A DNA stretch of 64,000 bases. Source: Diphasiastrum complanatum. Lineage: Eukaryota; Streptophyta; Lycopodiopsida; Lycopodiales; Lycopodiaceae. Shown here piece after piece: positions 1-10,888 of the stretch. The translations under genes and the position numbers were made by a program. Each line of letters starts with the position of its first letter. Position 1 is the stretch's first letter. A model generated the notes under the pieces. It saw only the letters and a program-made list of their open reading frames with translations, was not told the origin of the DNA and ran no database searches. Location: the NCBI GenBank assembly GCA_029204225.1, contig CM055108.1, positions 20,405,644-20,469,643 on the forward strand, written 5' to 3'.

Positions 1-255
1 TCTCCTTGTGTTTTTCCTTTGGGTGGATATTGTGAGGTGAAAAGCTTTGGTGATGATGATGTTGATAACTTGGTAAACTTTTATGGAAAATCTAAAAAAT
101 TGGAAAACAATAATGAAACTGTAGAACCTTTTATAGATAGTTTATCATTTAGACGAGAGTTTACCAGATTCAAAATGCAAGTTTCAAATGAATGGAAAGG
201 TAAGAGTTTGAGAGAAACTTGGTTGAACTTCTATTTAAAAAGTTTAACATTTTGA
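1..255 (+). pseudogene. hAT-like transposase C-terminal fragment
   Basis: An open frame runs from the first base of the window to the stop at 253-255, so the true start is off the left edge. The peptide has a GDDDVDNLVNFYGKSKKL-type segment followed by a hydrophilic helical stretch with an EFTRFK motif and a later W-KGKSLRETW motif. That order resembles the linker before the C-terminal dimerisation region of plant and animal hAT-type transposases of the zinc-finger-protein-862 kind. The usual hAT dimerisation domain does not follow, so the copy is at best a fragment. A captured host exon is possible. The assignment rests on remembered motif shape, not on a database match. Confidence 0.35.
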
Positions 256-2660
256 CTACTTTGTTAGAATTGATTTGAATCATTGTAAGTGGTTATCTTA
301 GTACATTCAAAGATGACACATAGCAAGCTTGATGCCTATCAATGCATAAATGCTTGTTTGGGTGTCCGACAAGTAGTATCACATTTAAATGTCATTAGAT
401 TTTGACATTTTAATTATTACTTATAGTGGATTTGAGTTCTATATGCAATGCAGTTAACACTCTAGTAAAATATTTAATATTTTCTTTTATCATATTTTTG
501 TTAGCTAATGTCTTATCAATTTTGTATTCCCTATTTGTTTGACATTCATTTGATTATTTTTAGTTAGCTGATTTCTGGAGACTTGAGGCAATAATGTTTG
601 AGGCTTGAGCTGAAATTTTTGAATTGAACGTGATATCTAAGTTTCACATACATAATCAATGATCTTCTGAGGCCAATATCTATATATGTGATATTTTGCA
701 TTATGTTACATTGTGTTATCAATAATGATAATTTTCAAAACATTAGAAGCTCACTGATATCATTCTGATTAGGCTATTTGTGAGTTAAAATTGTTGGAAA
801 ATATTTACTTTTTAGAGCACAAAACAATGTAGATTTTGGATTTGAGAAAAACCTATATTCGGATTTTCGCAATGTTTTGTAATCATCCAATATGTTAGAA
901 ATTTAATATTAAAAGCTTTTAGCGACCTTTGGAATTTTTCAGTTATAGGCTTTTGGCAGTCTTAAATTTTTCACTTTTAGGCTTTTGGCCGCCTAAATTT
1001 TTTTTTTTTTAGGTTTTGAGCTTTCAACATTTTGAAAAGCCTAATGGGTGTAATGCCCAGTAGGTTTTATGTAAGGTTGAAAAAATTGTTTTCCGCAAGC
1101 GCTGCTTTGAAAGTATCTCATAATTAAGTCTTCTAAACCACCTGGTATGGCAATTATCCTTTCTCATTGTACTCCGATCTTCAAAGCCAAAGGCAACGAT
1201 ACAACCCTCGTCCCTTAAAGGACCTAAATCAACTATAAGTAAATCTTTGCTTTTTAATTGAACAAAAAAGTAAGCAACAATGAGCTCCACAAGATAAATC
1301 AAGCATATGAACAACAAACATAGAAACAATCACCAAATGCGAGAACTTCCAAAAAGACTTGCAAGAAATTCCAACATTTGAGCTATGAGCAATTGAAAAT
1401 AGACCAAACACAAACTTCCTTGCATTTGTATTGTTTGACTTGCAAATCATCATGATTGTTGCCATCGAATGAACAATGTGATGAAGTACTTGACCTCTTG
1501 ATAGACAAAGCACTGTGTGAATCTACGCAACTTACAACACTTCCAACCCTACTTTGCATTTTATTATTATTATTTTCTACTCACCAATTTTCTCACCTAA
1601 CTGTAAATTTTGTTACAAGAAATATGAACAAAACCTAATTCAAACATCTTATTTTCTGCATCACCAACAACTAATATCTCTCTATATGCAATACAATGTA
1701 TTCCAAACATGTGTGGCACCACATTTTGAACCATTGATACTTCATTCATGACCAATGTGTTAGGGGCAAATTGATTCCCTCAACAACCTGACCCAATTGG
1801 GATTTACTCTGTTCAAACCCTAAACCCAATAGCAATTTTAGTAACACAAAGAAATAGATTAAACTTATGACTACTTAGACTAGTATCAATCCAACCACAA
1901 AGATTCCCAATAATACATACTGCAGCAATAGTATCAAATGAATAACAAATTCATTCCATATAACAACAATGCCTAAATCTCATAATTCATTAGCAACATT
2001 CTCCATGAATGACATATGCCGATTGGGTCTTATGCAAGGAAATTCCTCTTGCTGCCAGTCCATCGTAGAATTATTGCGAACATCAATTTAGCTCTCACCC
2101 TTAACATTCATATCAATATGTGAATTCCACCGAGCAATAAGTTCTGCGGTATTTATGCTTCCTTTTTTAAAGAACCGCTCTACTATCCTCATTGTTGTCT
2201 TCTTCTGTTGTATAATCCATCTCAAGTGTGTTATTCATAGAGTGACAAACTCCTTCATCGTCAATAGTGAAGGTTTAAACAACTTTATGTATGAAGTACT
2301 AGCATTAGATGGCAAAGTAGTTGGTCTCATTAGTATTGTTGCCGAGTGCGTGATGATAGGTGTCAGTGTATGTTTAAGCAATGTTAAAATGTGTCAACAA
2401 GAAGCATAAGCACCAAGATTGATTATACTTGATGACTACAAAATGCAATGAGCCACAATGTCATACTATAGCTTCATTACATCACCAAGATCTTTAAGGT
2501 TCTATTCAAGCATTTCGCAAGAGCTCAACATATGATCAACAAGATGCCAATAACCTTTATTTATGTGCCCATAGACACTACATAATAAAGACCGCAATAC
2601 TAGCTCACATGTGAAGCAATAGCCTTCTCCTCTCCTACTATCACAACTAGAAAACTCTGT
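256..2660. other. No recognisable gene
   Basis: This stretch is AT-rich with only short, mutually overlapping reading frames on both strands. Around 900-1020 there are three imperfect repeats of a 'ttttaggcttttggc' phrase. Minus-strand frames at 1024-1513 and between about 2050 and 2680 have a mildly protein-like composition (for example a piece reading VERFFKKGSINTAELIARW near 2110-2200) but are interrupted often and match no family I know. They may be decayed transposon or host exons. Confidence 0.5.
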
Positions 2661-3010
2661 GTTTATCCACGCGAGACCCGACACTTAGTCGATTTTCCAA
2701 AATTTTGTTCGCGTGGAACATCCACACGTGGATTATCCACGCCAAAAAAATTCTGAACACACCTCCGGCCAGTCCACCGGTGTTTTTTTGACACGGCGCC
2801 GAAAAATTTATGCGCGTGGATTATCCACGCGAAATTTAATTTTGAAAATTTCGGCAACTATTTGGGAGGGAAGGTTGGCGGCTCCGGAAAGCAGTTTTTG
2901 CATGGATAATCCACGCGCGAATTATCCACACAAATTTCAGTTTGTTCACCGGACCGGATTGGAAGTTAAAGATATCCACGCTTGGATATCTTCTGCGTGG
3001 ATTATCCACG
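2661..3010. repeat. Cluster of GTGGATTATCCAC palindromes
   Basis: The palindrome CGTGGATTATCCACG or close variants recurs within 350 bases: 2727-2741, 2813-2831 (extended to CGCGTGGATTATCCACGCG), 2901-2917 (CATGGATAATCCACGCG), 2915-2931 (half altered) and 2995-3010. Half-sites lie at 2664-2672, 2711-2725 and 2971-2990. Spacing is irregular, so it is not a simple tandem array. The overlapping plus and minus reading frames here repeat peptides such as HVDYPR only because the DNA repeats. Confidence 0.75.
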
Positions 3011-3029
3011 TATTTTTTTTTTGTTTTTT

Positions 3030-3220
3030 GCATGTTGATAATGACATGAAATTAGTTAAATAGATATGAATTATGTTATGATTAGGTCATATATATATAT
3101 ATTTCTAAAGTGAATTATATTTTGATGAGGCCTAGGTTTTTTTTTTTTTTTGCATGTTCATAATGAAATGGAATTAGTTAAATAAATATTTTTCTAAAGT
3201 GAATTATATCATGATGTTCC
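3030..3220. repeat. Short tandem duplication, about 122-base period
   Basis: A unit beginning GCATGTTGATAATGA at 3030 recurs as GCATGTTCATAATGA at 3152. The shared parts include 'AATTAGTTAAATA' and 'TTTCTAAAGTGAATTATAT'. Each unit is preceded by a run of T, and the first also carries an AT dinucleotide run. The copies differ by several substitutions and indels, so the duplication is not recent. Confidence 0.7.
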
Positions 3221-3240
3221 TAGATGATTGGGATTTTTTA

Positions 3241-3707
3241 TGAGGTCAGCCACCTACTTTTATAGGACAGTTAACTCGAGCTACCAAGAGGGTAATTATG
3301 CATGATCTAAGGCTTTGATAGCCAGGGGTTTAGGGTCTACCCTAATGGCACTCTACCTAATCTCATATCCGAGATCATTGGATATGGATTGAAAGCTCAT
3401 TTTGAACATACTTCGAGAGATTATCAAGAGATGGTGCTTTTGGCAAGTTTGCTCTTTAATGAGGAATTGATGAATGACTAATGTATAGATATGAATCTGA
3501 ACAAAGTATTATACTTTCCACGTGTGTGACAAGATGTGAAGATCAATTATTTCTAGTTTTATTGTGGTGTTCAAAAGCTCTTGCCAATTAGATGCAAAAT
3601 AGGTTGAATTGTGTGGCAGTTTTCTATCTATTAGATATAAGTGAAAGCTTTGATGTTTTTTCAAGGTTTTAGTATCCAAATGAGGTTCATAACCTTTGAT
3701 TTTAACA
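3241..3707 (+). other. Probable LTR end of an old Copia relic
   Basis: The segment ends in TTTTAACA directly before a TGGTATCAGAG primer site at 3708, so its right end is likely the 3' edge of an LTR. I could not find the LTR start. Within it, about 3330-3480 reads as a protein-like stretch (containing NLISEIIGYGLKAHFEH) that I do not recognise, so part of the segment may be unrelated sequence. Confidence 0.3.
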
Positions 3708-4266
3708 TGGTATCAGAGTCCAAATACAACCATCAAGGCTCAAATACAAGGAAGAGAGAAGCAATTACAAGTTGATGATTGTTTAATTTTTATTGCCCTT
3801 ATTACTACCTTAAGTTTGATGATGTTCCTTCAAGTGTGAATGAAACTTTAGCAACAAAAGAGTGATTTGATGTAATGAAAAGTGAGTATATGATGCATTG
3901 TTTGAGATACTTGTAAAATTATTGATTCTCCATCAAAGATACAAAATGTTATTGTTTGCAAATGGGTCTTTAAGATCAAGCTTAATCAAGATGGTAGTGT
4001 GAACAATTATAAGACAAGACTAGTTGCCAAGGGATATGCTCAATTCAAGGGGATTGACTATGATGAGACACTTGATTTTGTCATAGTTTGTGGTGGTGAT
4101 TTCATTAACTCACATGCTTTTAGTGATTTACTACCTTTGCAACATTTGTTAAAAAATGAGAATTTTCTTGGAACATGAAGCCGTACATCTCTTCACCGAC
4201 ATTATCTCCAAAAAAATGGGACTGAAGTCAAACTATGTCTATTCTTTTCACTTACTTGACAATAAA
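3708..4266 (+). mobile_element. Copia retrotransposon relic, internal region
   Basis: It starts with a TGGTATCAGAGTCC primer-binding site of the initiator-Met tRNA type. At about 3945-4090 it carries a Copia reverse-transcriptase N-terminal segment ([14 protein letters not shown], then LVAKGYAQ and GIDYDET). At about 4160-4220 there is a remnant of the RNase H end (LFTDIISKKMG). Only scattered pieces of the polyprotein remain, so it is an old, heavily reduced fossil with many breaks. Confidence 0.6.
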
Positions 4267-4310
4267 TGAGACTCTATTTTGGCTAAATAACAATCATTTG
4301 AAAGCATTGC

Positions 4311-4377
4311 AAGAATCAATTTCATTCAGAATTGCAATAATCAATTTTTATTCTGAATTACAATAATCAATTTCATC
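4311..4377. repeat. Short direct repeats
   Basis: Three imperfect copies of a 25-30-base phrase built around GCAATAATCAATTT and TTCTGAATTACAATAATC lie head to tail. Confidence 0.6.
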
Positions 4378-4836
4378 AGTGACAACATCTTGCAATTCAT
4401 CTCCTCTTAGATGATTTTCATCATCACTCTCACTTTCAAAAATTATTTCATCATTCTGACTATTAGAATTTCTATTCTCAACATGTATGGAAGTGGGTGC
4501 TTCAAGTATGCTTTGATGATTTACTACATCTCTAGGTAGCTTAATCTCATAGTTAAAATGAAGGTTTTCCATTTCATTCTCAACATTTGCACCCTCAAAT
4601 ACTCGTCGTGAACGTGGTTCAACTTGAGCTACAAACCACCATATCTTGTTTACTCAATCTGGTTGAAAAAACACCTGCAAAAATCACTATTTTAGATTAT
4701 ATCGAAAACTCAAATACTGAAGTCACTTGCAATAAAATGAAAAACATTATAGCATAGCATGTGCACCTGCTCATAGTGATGAGGCAACACCAATGTGTCA
4801 AAGGACTCCATGCTCAATGTTTTTGATGAATCAATC
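4348..4836 (-). pseudogene. CACTA (En/Spm)-like transposase C-terminal remnant
   Basis: Read on the minus strand, the region gives a segment ending LVLPHHYEQ, then after a plausible intron (about 4683-4765, GT...AG in that orientation) VFFQPD, WWFVAQVEPRSRRVFEG and an acidic tail with FESESDDE, ending at 4348. The 'Q-VFF-D--W-V------R-VF' layout is that of the DUF4216-like C-terminal region next to CACTA transposases in plants. The acidic tail is typical too. An in-frame stop lies close after VFFQPD, so this copy is not functional. No CACTA terminal inverted repeats were seen nearby. The right edge is cut at about 4836 by the repeat that leads into a Copia LTR. Confidence 0.4.
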
Positions 4837-5176
4837 AGCCGTCGAGGTTCATAAGAATGTGTTCACCTCGCTCCTTGGGTTGAAACTTCTTTGCAAACTC
4901 TTGAGAGATCCACAAGTCCTTGCTAGGCTCATTTGGAGTGATCTTATGCCTTATTGAAGGTGCTTCAGCTGCCAAGGCATGTTCCTATTGTGGATTGGTT
5001 TGAGGGGAGGCGGGTGGTGAAGGATTGGATTCAGCAATGCGTTGAAATCATGAAAAAATTGGGATTGGATGAAGGGAAATTTAGTTGTGTCAATGGGGTT
5101 AGAAGCGAAAGAGGGGAGAGGGCATTGGGAGGAAGTACCACCAGTCCTTTGCAGGTTGGTTGGTGGAGGAGTTGTT
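4836..5176 (+). repeat. Repeat preceding a Copia-A LTR (copy 1)
   Basis: About 340 bases here match 31995-32320 with many substitutions and one extra block. Both copies end exactly where a family A Copia LTR begins (5177 and 32321). A peptide reading LPRHVPIVDWFEGRRVVKDWIQQC is open in this copy and altered in the other, so it could be a captured gene piece. I do not recognise it. Confidence 0.7.
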
Positions 5177-5391
5177 TGTTGGATTATTTTCTTACTAATC
5201 GACTATTTGACATTTTAATCTTCATCCAACTTTTATCTAGACCTATAGAATTCTTCGTGTTTTTACATAGTCTGTAGAACTACTTGGAAACGGTTCACAG
5301 TGTCTGGATTTTTGAAATTTTTGTCTTTTGAGATTTTCTCTCACTTCAGCTTTTTCGCAAAATGTCAGATGCCTTAAATGTTAAGAAAACA
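5177..5391 (+). mobile_element. Copia-A LTR fragment (5' part)
   Basis: It starts with TGTTGGATTATT and stays alignable to the family A LTRs at 9336 and 32321 through the phrase AAATGTCAGATGCCTTAAATGTTAAGAAAA. It then diverges, so only the first 215 bases of a roughly 1-kb LTR are kept. Confidence 0.75.
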
Positions 5392-6835
5392 TTAGGGGAA
5401 ACCTCAACTCAAAAAGGGCCCTATAAGAAACTCGAACTTAGTGAGAGAATGATTAGAGAAATAAGGTAAAAACGACAAGATTTCTTGCCATTTTTCTAAT
5501 TTACGGTGCTGCCCGCCGTCTAACTAGTGTGGTTAACTCATTTTAACTCAAACGAAATAAACACACCACCTAAGCACACAATAGACTGTCCACGCTACCA
5601 AAAAGCTTTTATTCACGCTCCCAAGAAGCCATATCAGTAGTGGGAGGAGGAGGAGAGGATACACTAAGAGTGGATGAAGCCGGTTTGTGCAATCCAAGGG
5701 TGTTGAGAATGAACTCTTTGAGATCAACACATCTCAATGTCGACATTGAGATGGACAAAAGCATGATTATATATCTTTTAATAAAGGCCCCAAAGCACAT
5801 AGAGATAATAGCCGCACATGTAACCAATTTTTCAATTACTTTTTTCGTGATGCAAATTGCCATATAAAAAATGTGAAGCTAACTTTCTATATTTTGATTC
5901 TCGATCCTCTCATCAAGTTGACTCATTCAGTTGTGGTTGGTATGCCATTAAAAATGTAAAGTGATTTATGGAGTGGTTCATTAGCCAAGGTGAAAATGTC
6001 GATATACGTCAGGTAATTCAGTTTGAATGTACATTGATTTTATTTCTATGATTTTTTATCTTTGTGTATTTGTCTAGCTTGTTTATTGTTGATGATTTGC
6101 AGTTCACCTGTCCAAAATTCATAAAAAATGACATATTTGAATTTCAACAAGAGATGATTAAGATTTTTCTCACTAATGCAACATCGGTGACAATGGAACA
6201 AGAAGCTGGGCAGCTTGCACTTGAAAGAGCTAATGGAAAAGAAATTTATATAGGAAAATAGATAGATGGTCTTATTGAAAGGCCAATATAGAAATATGTA
6301 CTTCAAAAATTTACATTCAATGTGTACAAATGATGACCCTTTCGAGTCTTTTGATATTTGATTGTTGTTATTTCCATCACTTGATATTCTATTGTTGCTA
6401 TTTTCATCTTTAGAAAGATGTAATTGTATATTGTACATCTTTCATTACACTTTTCTTGAACCTGCACATGAAAACGATGGAATTACATTTTTCAATAAAC
6501 AATGTGGGTTAATGTAAAAGGAGCCAAAAGTTAACAATCTAAAATTTAACAAGGAAAGTTAAGCTCAACAATATTGTAGATTTACTCAAAGCTTTATTTT
6601 GTTTCGACAAATTTTATGCTTAACATTAAACCTTTGCATGGGATATGATCTTCTTGTCTTGCTCTTATATGCATTAACATTGCAAATGGTCTATCAATAA
6701 ATCATTGTTAATAAATAACAGGATAACAATTACATAACAGACTATTCAAATACAAAAATGTACCATTCTTTCATTTACTTGAAAACCATAGTTTTGAGGG
6801 ATGTTAAATCGGAGCATTGTAAGTTCCGATCGTAT
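5392..6835. other. No recognisable gene
   Basis: AT-rich sequence with short, overlapping opposite-strand frames, the best being 5609-5863 minus and 5640-5867 plus, which shadow each other. None has a known motif. No repeat structure or element ends were seen. Confidence 0.5.
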
Positions 6836-7144
6836 CTATTTTAGATTCCAGTCCTCCTCCACTTCAATTGTCGCAATAACAATCCCATTTTGCTTCACCT
6901 CTATTTGCATTTGCTCACGATGGTTCACTATAAAGTCTTGATCTAATGCCTTCCATTCATTATTAACTCTAATCCATCTTCTATAATAAAACATAAAAGA
7001 AAACATTTTTTTTTCTATATGATATCGAAATATCATGGATGATTTCTTAGCTCTACATTGAATGCTGCCATCAGTTTTCACATCCCAATGATCATCAAGG
7101 AGTTCTGATATCATTTCATTAGCTAAATCCTTAGCAATAAACAT
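6836..7144 (-). CDS. Unassigned 102-residue reading frame
   Basis: An ATG-initiated minus-strand frame with no recognisable family. Its composition is balanced and protein-like: it begins MFIAKDLANEMISELLDDHWDV, has an aromatic and basic centre (MFSFMFYYRRWIRVNNEW) and an acidic tail ending EVEEDWNLK. It has no signal peptide, membrane span or Cys/His cluster. It stands alone between an empty AT-rich stretch and Copia debris. No promoter element is convincing. It may be a surviving exon, an old transposon piece or a chance frame. Confidence 0.3.
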   Translation of the reverse strand: MFIAKDLANEMISELLDDHWDVKTDGSIQCRAKKSSMIFRYHIEKKMFSFMFYYRRWIRVNNEWKALDQDFIVNHREQMQIEVKQNGIVIATIEVEEDWNLK

Positions 7145-7276
7145 TGTAGCTATTTTACGAACATGTGATAGTGTTTAAAAAAAATCTAATATTTACCTTC
7201 TATATGTATATCCTTCGAGTATATACATATGTAAACACTAATTTTGTGTGAGTATCATTATCATTTGATAGTAGGG

Positions 7277-9335
7277 TCTCTTATGTACGCAATGATCTGT
7301 ACCAGGCCAGACATAGCTTTTGCAGTCAGGTCCTTGAGAGTCAGTTTATGACTGACCTTGGTATAACACATTGGAAGGCGCCTCTCATTAGGGTCATGAG
7401 ATATCTTCGAGCTACTATGGACTTTTGCATTGGTTATGGAGCAGTCAACAACGACAAACTCAATTTACTCAGTGGTTACACATATGCAAGTTGGGCAGGA
7501 AATGTAGACACTCATAAATCCACTTCTGGATTTACATTCTTCCTCAACAATGGTACAATTTCCTGGAACAGTCGCAAGCAATCTTCAATAGCTCTATCCT
7601 CTATAGAATCAGAGTATATCGCAGCCTCACAAGCTACAAAGGAAGGAATTTGGTTGAGAAACTTACTTTTAGATATCAGTCTAAATAAATATGCTCCAAC
7701 ATTATTATTTTGTGATAATCAAAGTGCCATCGCCTTATCAGCCAACCCTAGCTTTCATTCTAGGAGTAAGCACATTGAACCGAAGTACCACTATGTCAGA
7801 AGCAAAGTTCTCGGCCAAGTCCAACTTTTATCCAAACCTGCGGATTTTCTCTTATCAAGAACCAGACATGGACGATTGTCGAATTACCTGCTAGGAGAAA
7901 TGTAGTTGATTGCAAATGGATTTTCAAAGTCAAGTACAAAGCAGATAGAAGCATCGATAGAAGAAAAGCCCGACTTGTCGCCAAAGAATTTTCTCAAGTA
8001 CACAACGTCGATTACACTGAGATCTTCAGTCCAATAGTCAAACATTCTTCTATTCAACATCTATTATTGTTTGCTGCTGCAATAGATTTGAAAATACATC
8101 AAATGGATGTACAGACAACATATCTCAATGGAGTTATTGAAGAAGACATTTACATGGTAAAACCTGAAGGTTATATTATCGAAGGTAAACACGATCATGT
8201 GTGTAAACTCCATAAGGCACTTTATGTCTTCAATCTGTTCGAGCATGGTTTCAAAGGATCAATACTTTCTCTATTGATCATGGCTACACACCAACCTCTT
8301 CAGATTTAAATGTCTACTTCAAGACAATGCAGTAGTCTTTTATCATTATCACTTTATATGTGGACGACATATTGCTTTTCGGCAACAGTATCGATCTGAT
8401 AAAAGAAGCGAAGACAATGCTATCTTCAGAATTCGACATGACCGATCTGGGTGAAGCTCATTTTTGCCTTGGTATTCAAATCCACAGAGACAAAAATCGA
8501 TAGTTAATCTACATTACTCAGCAGAGGTACCTCTACAATATGCTAGTCAGATATAATCTGGTTAATTGCAAATTAGCTCTCTCACCAATAGAACCAGGTC
8601 TCAAACTGTCAAAGGACCAGTGTCTCCGAACAATCGAAGGGAAAGAGGAGCTGCGTGAGTATTCTTACCATTCAATAATAGGATCTTTATGTACGCAATG
8701 ATTTGTACCAGGCTAGACATAGCATTTGCAGTCAGTCAATGACTAACCCTGGTATAACACATTGGAAGGCTCTCATCAGAGTCATGAGATATCTTCGAGC
8801 TACTATGAACTTTTGCATTCGTTATGGAGCAATCGAAAGGACAAACTCAATTTACTCAGTGGTTACACATATGCAAGTTGGGCAAGAAATGTAGACACTC
8901 GTAAATCCACTTCTGGATTTACATTATTCCTCAACAATGGTCCAATTTTCTGGAACACTGGCAAGCAATCTTCGATAGCTCTATCCTCTACAGAATCAAA
9001 GTATATGAAGCCTCCCAAGATACAAAGGAAGCAATTTGGTTGAGAAGCAATACAAGTTTGAATCAATATGCTTCGACATTATTATTTTGATCAAAGTGCC
9101 ATCGCCTTATCAGCCAACTCTAGGTTTCATTCTAGGAGTAAGCACATTGAACTGAAGAATCACTATCTCAGAAGCAAATTTCTTGACAAAGAGATCAGAT
9201 TGTAGTACTGTCGAACGCAAGATATGACAATAGGTATTTTCACCAAAGCATTAAATCTGAATACGCACATAAAGTTCTGTGCAGAACTAAGTTTAAAGGT
9301 CAAGGCATTCATGGATTCAGATTACTTAGGGGAAG
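7277..9335 (+). mobile_element. Copia-A pol fragments, two partial copies joined
   Basis: The first piece (7277 to about 7845) is a Copia RNase H region: YTYASWAGN, then ISWNSRKQSSIALSSIESEY, FCDNQSAIAL and HSRSKHIE. It is followed by a second piece that starts again at the reverse-transcriptase N-terminus (WTIVELP, CKWIFKVK), passes the DVQTTYLNGVIEEDIYMV and LYVDDI regions and ends in another RNase H (about 8690-9300). The order RNase H then RT-RNase H shows that two fossil copies were joined. Both are decayed, with roughly ten breaks overall. The right end carries the purine-rich TTAGGGGAAG just before the 3' LTR at 9336. Confidence 0.85.
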
Positions 9336-9582
9336 TGTTGGATTATTCTTCTACTAATCAACTAATCAACATTTTAATTTTCATCCAACTTTTATCCAGA
9401 CTTGCAGATTTCTTTGTGTTTTTACACAGTCTGCAGAACTACTCGAAAACGGCTCACGATGTCGAGATTTTTTGGATTTTTTCTGACCTCGTCTTTATCA
9501 CAAAATGCCAGATGCCTTAAATGTTAAAAAAATAATACTGGCAAAGACCTTTGCAGTTTTTGCATTTTTTGCATGATAGTTT
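9336..9582 (+). mobile_element. Copia-A 3' LTR, left part, split by a Gypsy insertion
   Basis: The LTR begins TGTTGGATTATTC directly after a purine tract and the RNase H end, which defines the family A LTR start. It stops at the AGTTT target site of the Gypsy element and resumes at 21061. Confidence 0.85.
9578..9582. repeat. Target-site duplication AGTTT, left copy
   Basis: AGTTT directly precedes the TGTGAAGA end of the Gypsy LTR, and the same five bases follow the right LTR at 21061-21065. The unoccupied family A LTR copy has a single AGTTT at 32579-32583. Confidence 0.9.
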
Positions 9583-10800
9583 TGTGAAGATGTGTATTTA
9601 TTAAACAACGAATATACATCCGAATGAAGCAATATATATTCACATAAGAAGACAAGAGCTGGATACATATATAATGAAGGGACCTGCCTATATTTTTCGC
9701 GACATACTAAATATCACATATAAAGGACAAGTCCTCAGCAATGAAGCGACATCTACAACAACCCTTAAATAAAGACACTTACATGAAACGACTCGATTCG
9801 AATCGACAATTCTAACTATAGTAATCTAAACTCAGGGTTAGATACATCTTTGCGGTATAATCTACATACGTGTCAGATATATATTGGTTAACCTTATTCA
9901 GTAAAGCGACACGCCTCTAATTTATAAAGACGTGATTGTTCGCTCTGAAGATGATAAAGAGAAGACACGATTCAGTCTTATTCACCCGGAGATATAGTTT
10001 ATGTATTCGCTAAGAGATAAAAGTTTATGTACTTGTGAGAGATCTTCTGAAGTACTCTAACAATCTTTCTTATATAAATCTATCTCTGGTCAGACAGTTG
10101 CATAAGTACATTACAGTCTATGCTGTGTATCCGTAAAAGTGTTCTAACGAACTGTCTTAAAACTAACTTATTCGTTCATTCGAATATTTGTTCGACACTC
10201 GAATACTTGTTCGATACCCGAATAACGTTTATCATCAGAAGCCTATCTCAGTCATCGATAGAAAAGTATGTATACAACTGAATTGATAGTCCATGTCTGA
10301 AGAATTGAGATAAGATATCTGTATTCTGAATATCTCCAAACATATGTTTCTAACATATTCGAAGATTATACAAGAGATTTAACTCTGAGGAGAACACTAG
10401 TTGTTGAGGACTACTGTTAACTTTTGTTAATCCAAGAATAAGATTAACTTATGATCACTGATGAACGAATACATCGAAATCAATCCGAATTCTTGCCGAC
10501 ACCTTAATCAGATAGAGTGGAGTACATTTGTACTACTCTGATAACAATTCTCCTGTAGAACGCCAATTCTTCGATTCGGAAGAGAAGATTGATATTCCGA
10601 TTTTAAACATTCATTTATCCATTAAGTAATACTGGTTACTTAACCCAAATGTCTGTTTGACAACCAGACTAATTCTCCATTTTATATCATACGAATAAGT
10701 CAGAACAATATCAACATTATACCATAAAGAAGCTATCCTCTTGGGGATTCGACATTAAATACTACAAAACTATACCAAATACAATTGGTATACCACGACA
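9583..10800 (+). repeat. Gypsy 5' LTR
   Basis: 1218 bases, TGTGAAGATG...ACCACGACA. Its copy is 19843-21060. Inside are repeated TTCGAATA/TTCGATAC-type phrases near 10180-10225 and the phrase TTATATAAATC at 10070-10080, a candidate TATA region. Confidence 0.93.
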
Positions 10801-10812
10801 TAAACCAAATTT

Positions 10813-10830
10813 TGGCGCCGTTGCCGGGGA
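10813..10830 (+). promoter_or_regulatory. Primer-binding site, tRNA-Asp type
   Basis: TGGCGCCGTTGCCGGGGA, 12 bases after the LTR end, is complementary to the 3' end of plant tRNA-Asp. This primer choice is common in plant Athila/Tat Gypsy elements. Confidence 0.9.
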
Positions 10831-10888
10831 TAGCCAAAAACAAACATGTTGATATAAAACTGACAAAATCATCGTCATTAATAAGTAT

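Noticed and set aside
2050-2300. Minus-strand peptide VERFFKKGSINTAELIARWNSHIDMNVKG-like
   Set aside because: Protein-like but only about 43 codons open, with breaks on both sides and no family I can name. Kept only as a note in the gap entry.
2713-3063. 116-residue plus frame with repeated HVDYPR / ARGLSTR / WIIHV peptides
   Set aside because: The peptide repeats follow from the palindromic DNA repeats, and the opposite strand is equally open.
5548-5867. Overlapping opposite-strand frames of 60-84 residues
   Set aside because: They mask each other, lack known motifs and lie in AT-rich sequence without promoter signals.
10813-10830. Possible tRNA-Asp gene
   Set aside because: Only the 18 bases complementary to the tRNA 3' end are present, at the correct place for a primer-binding site.
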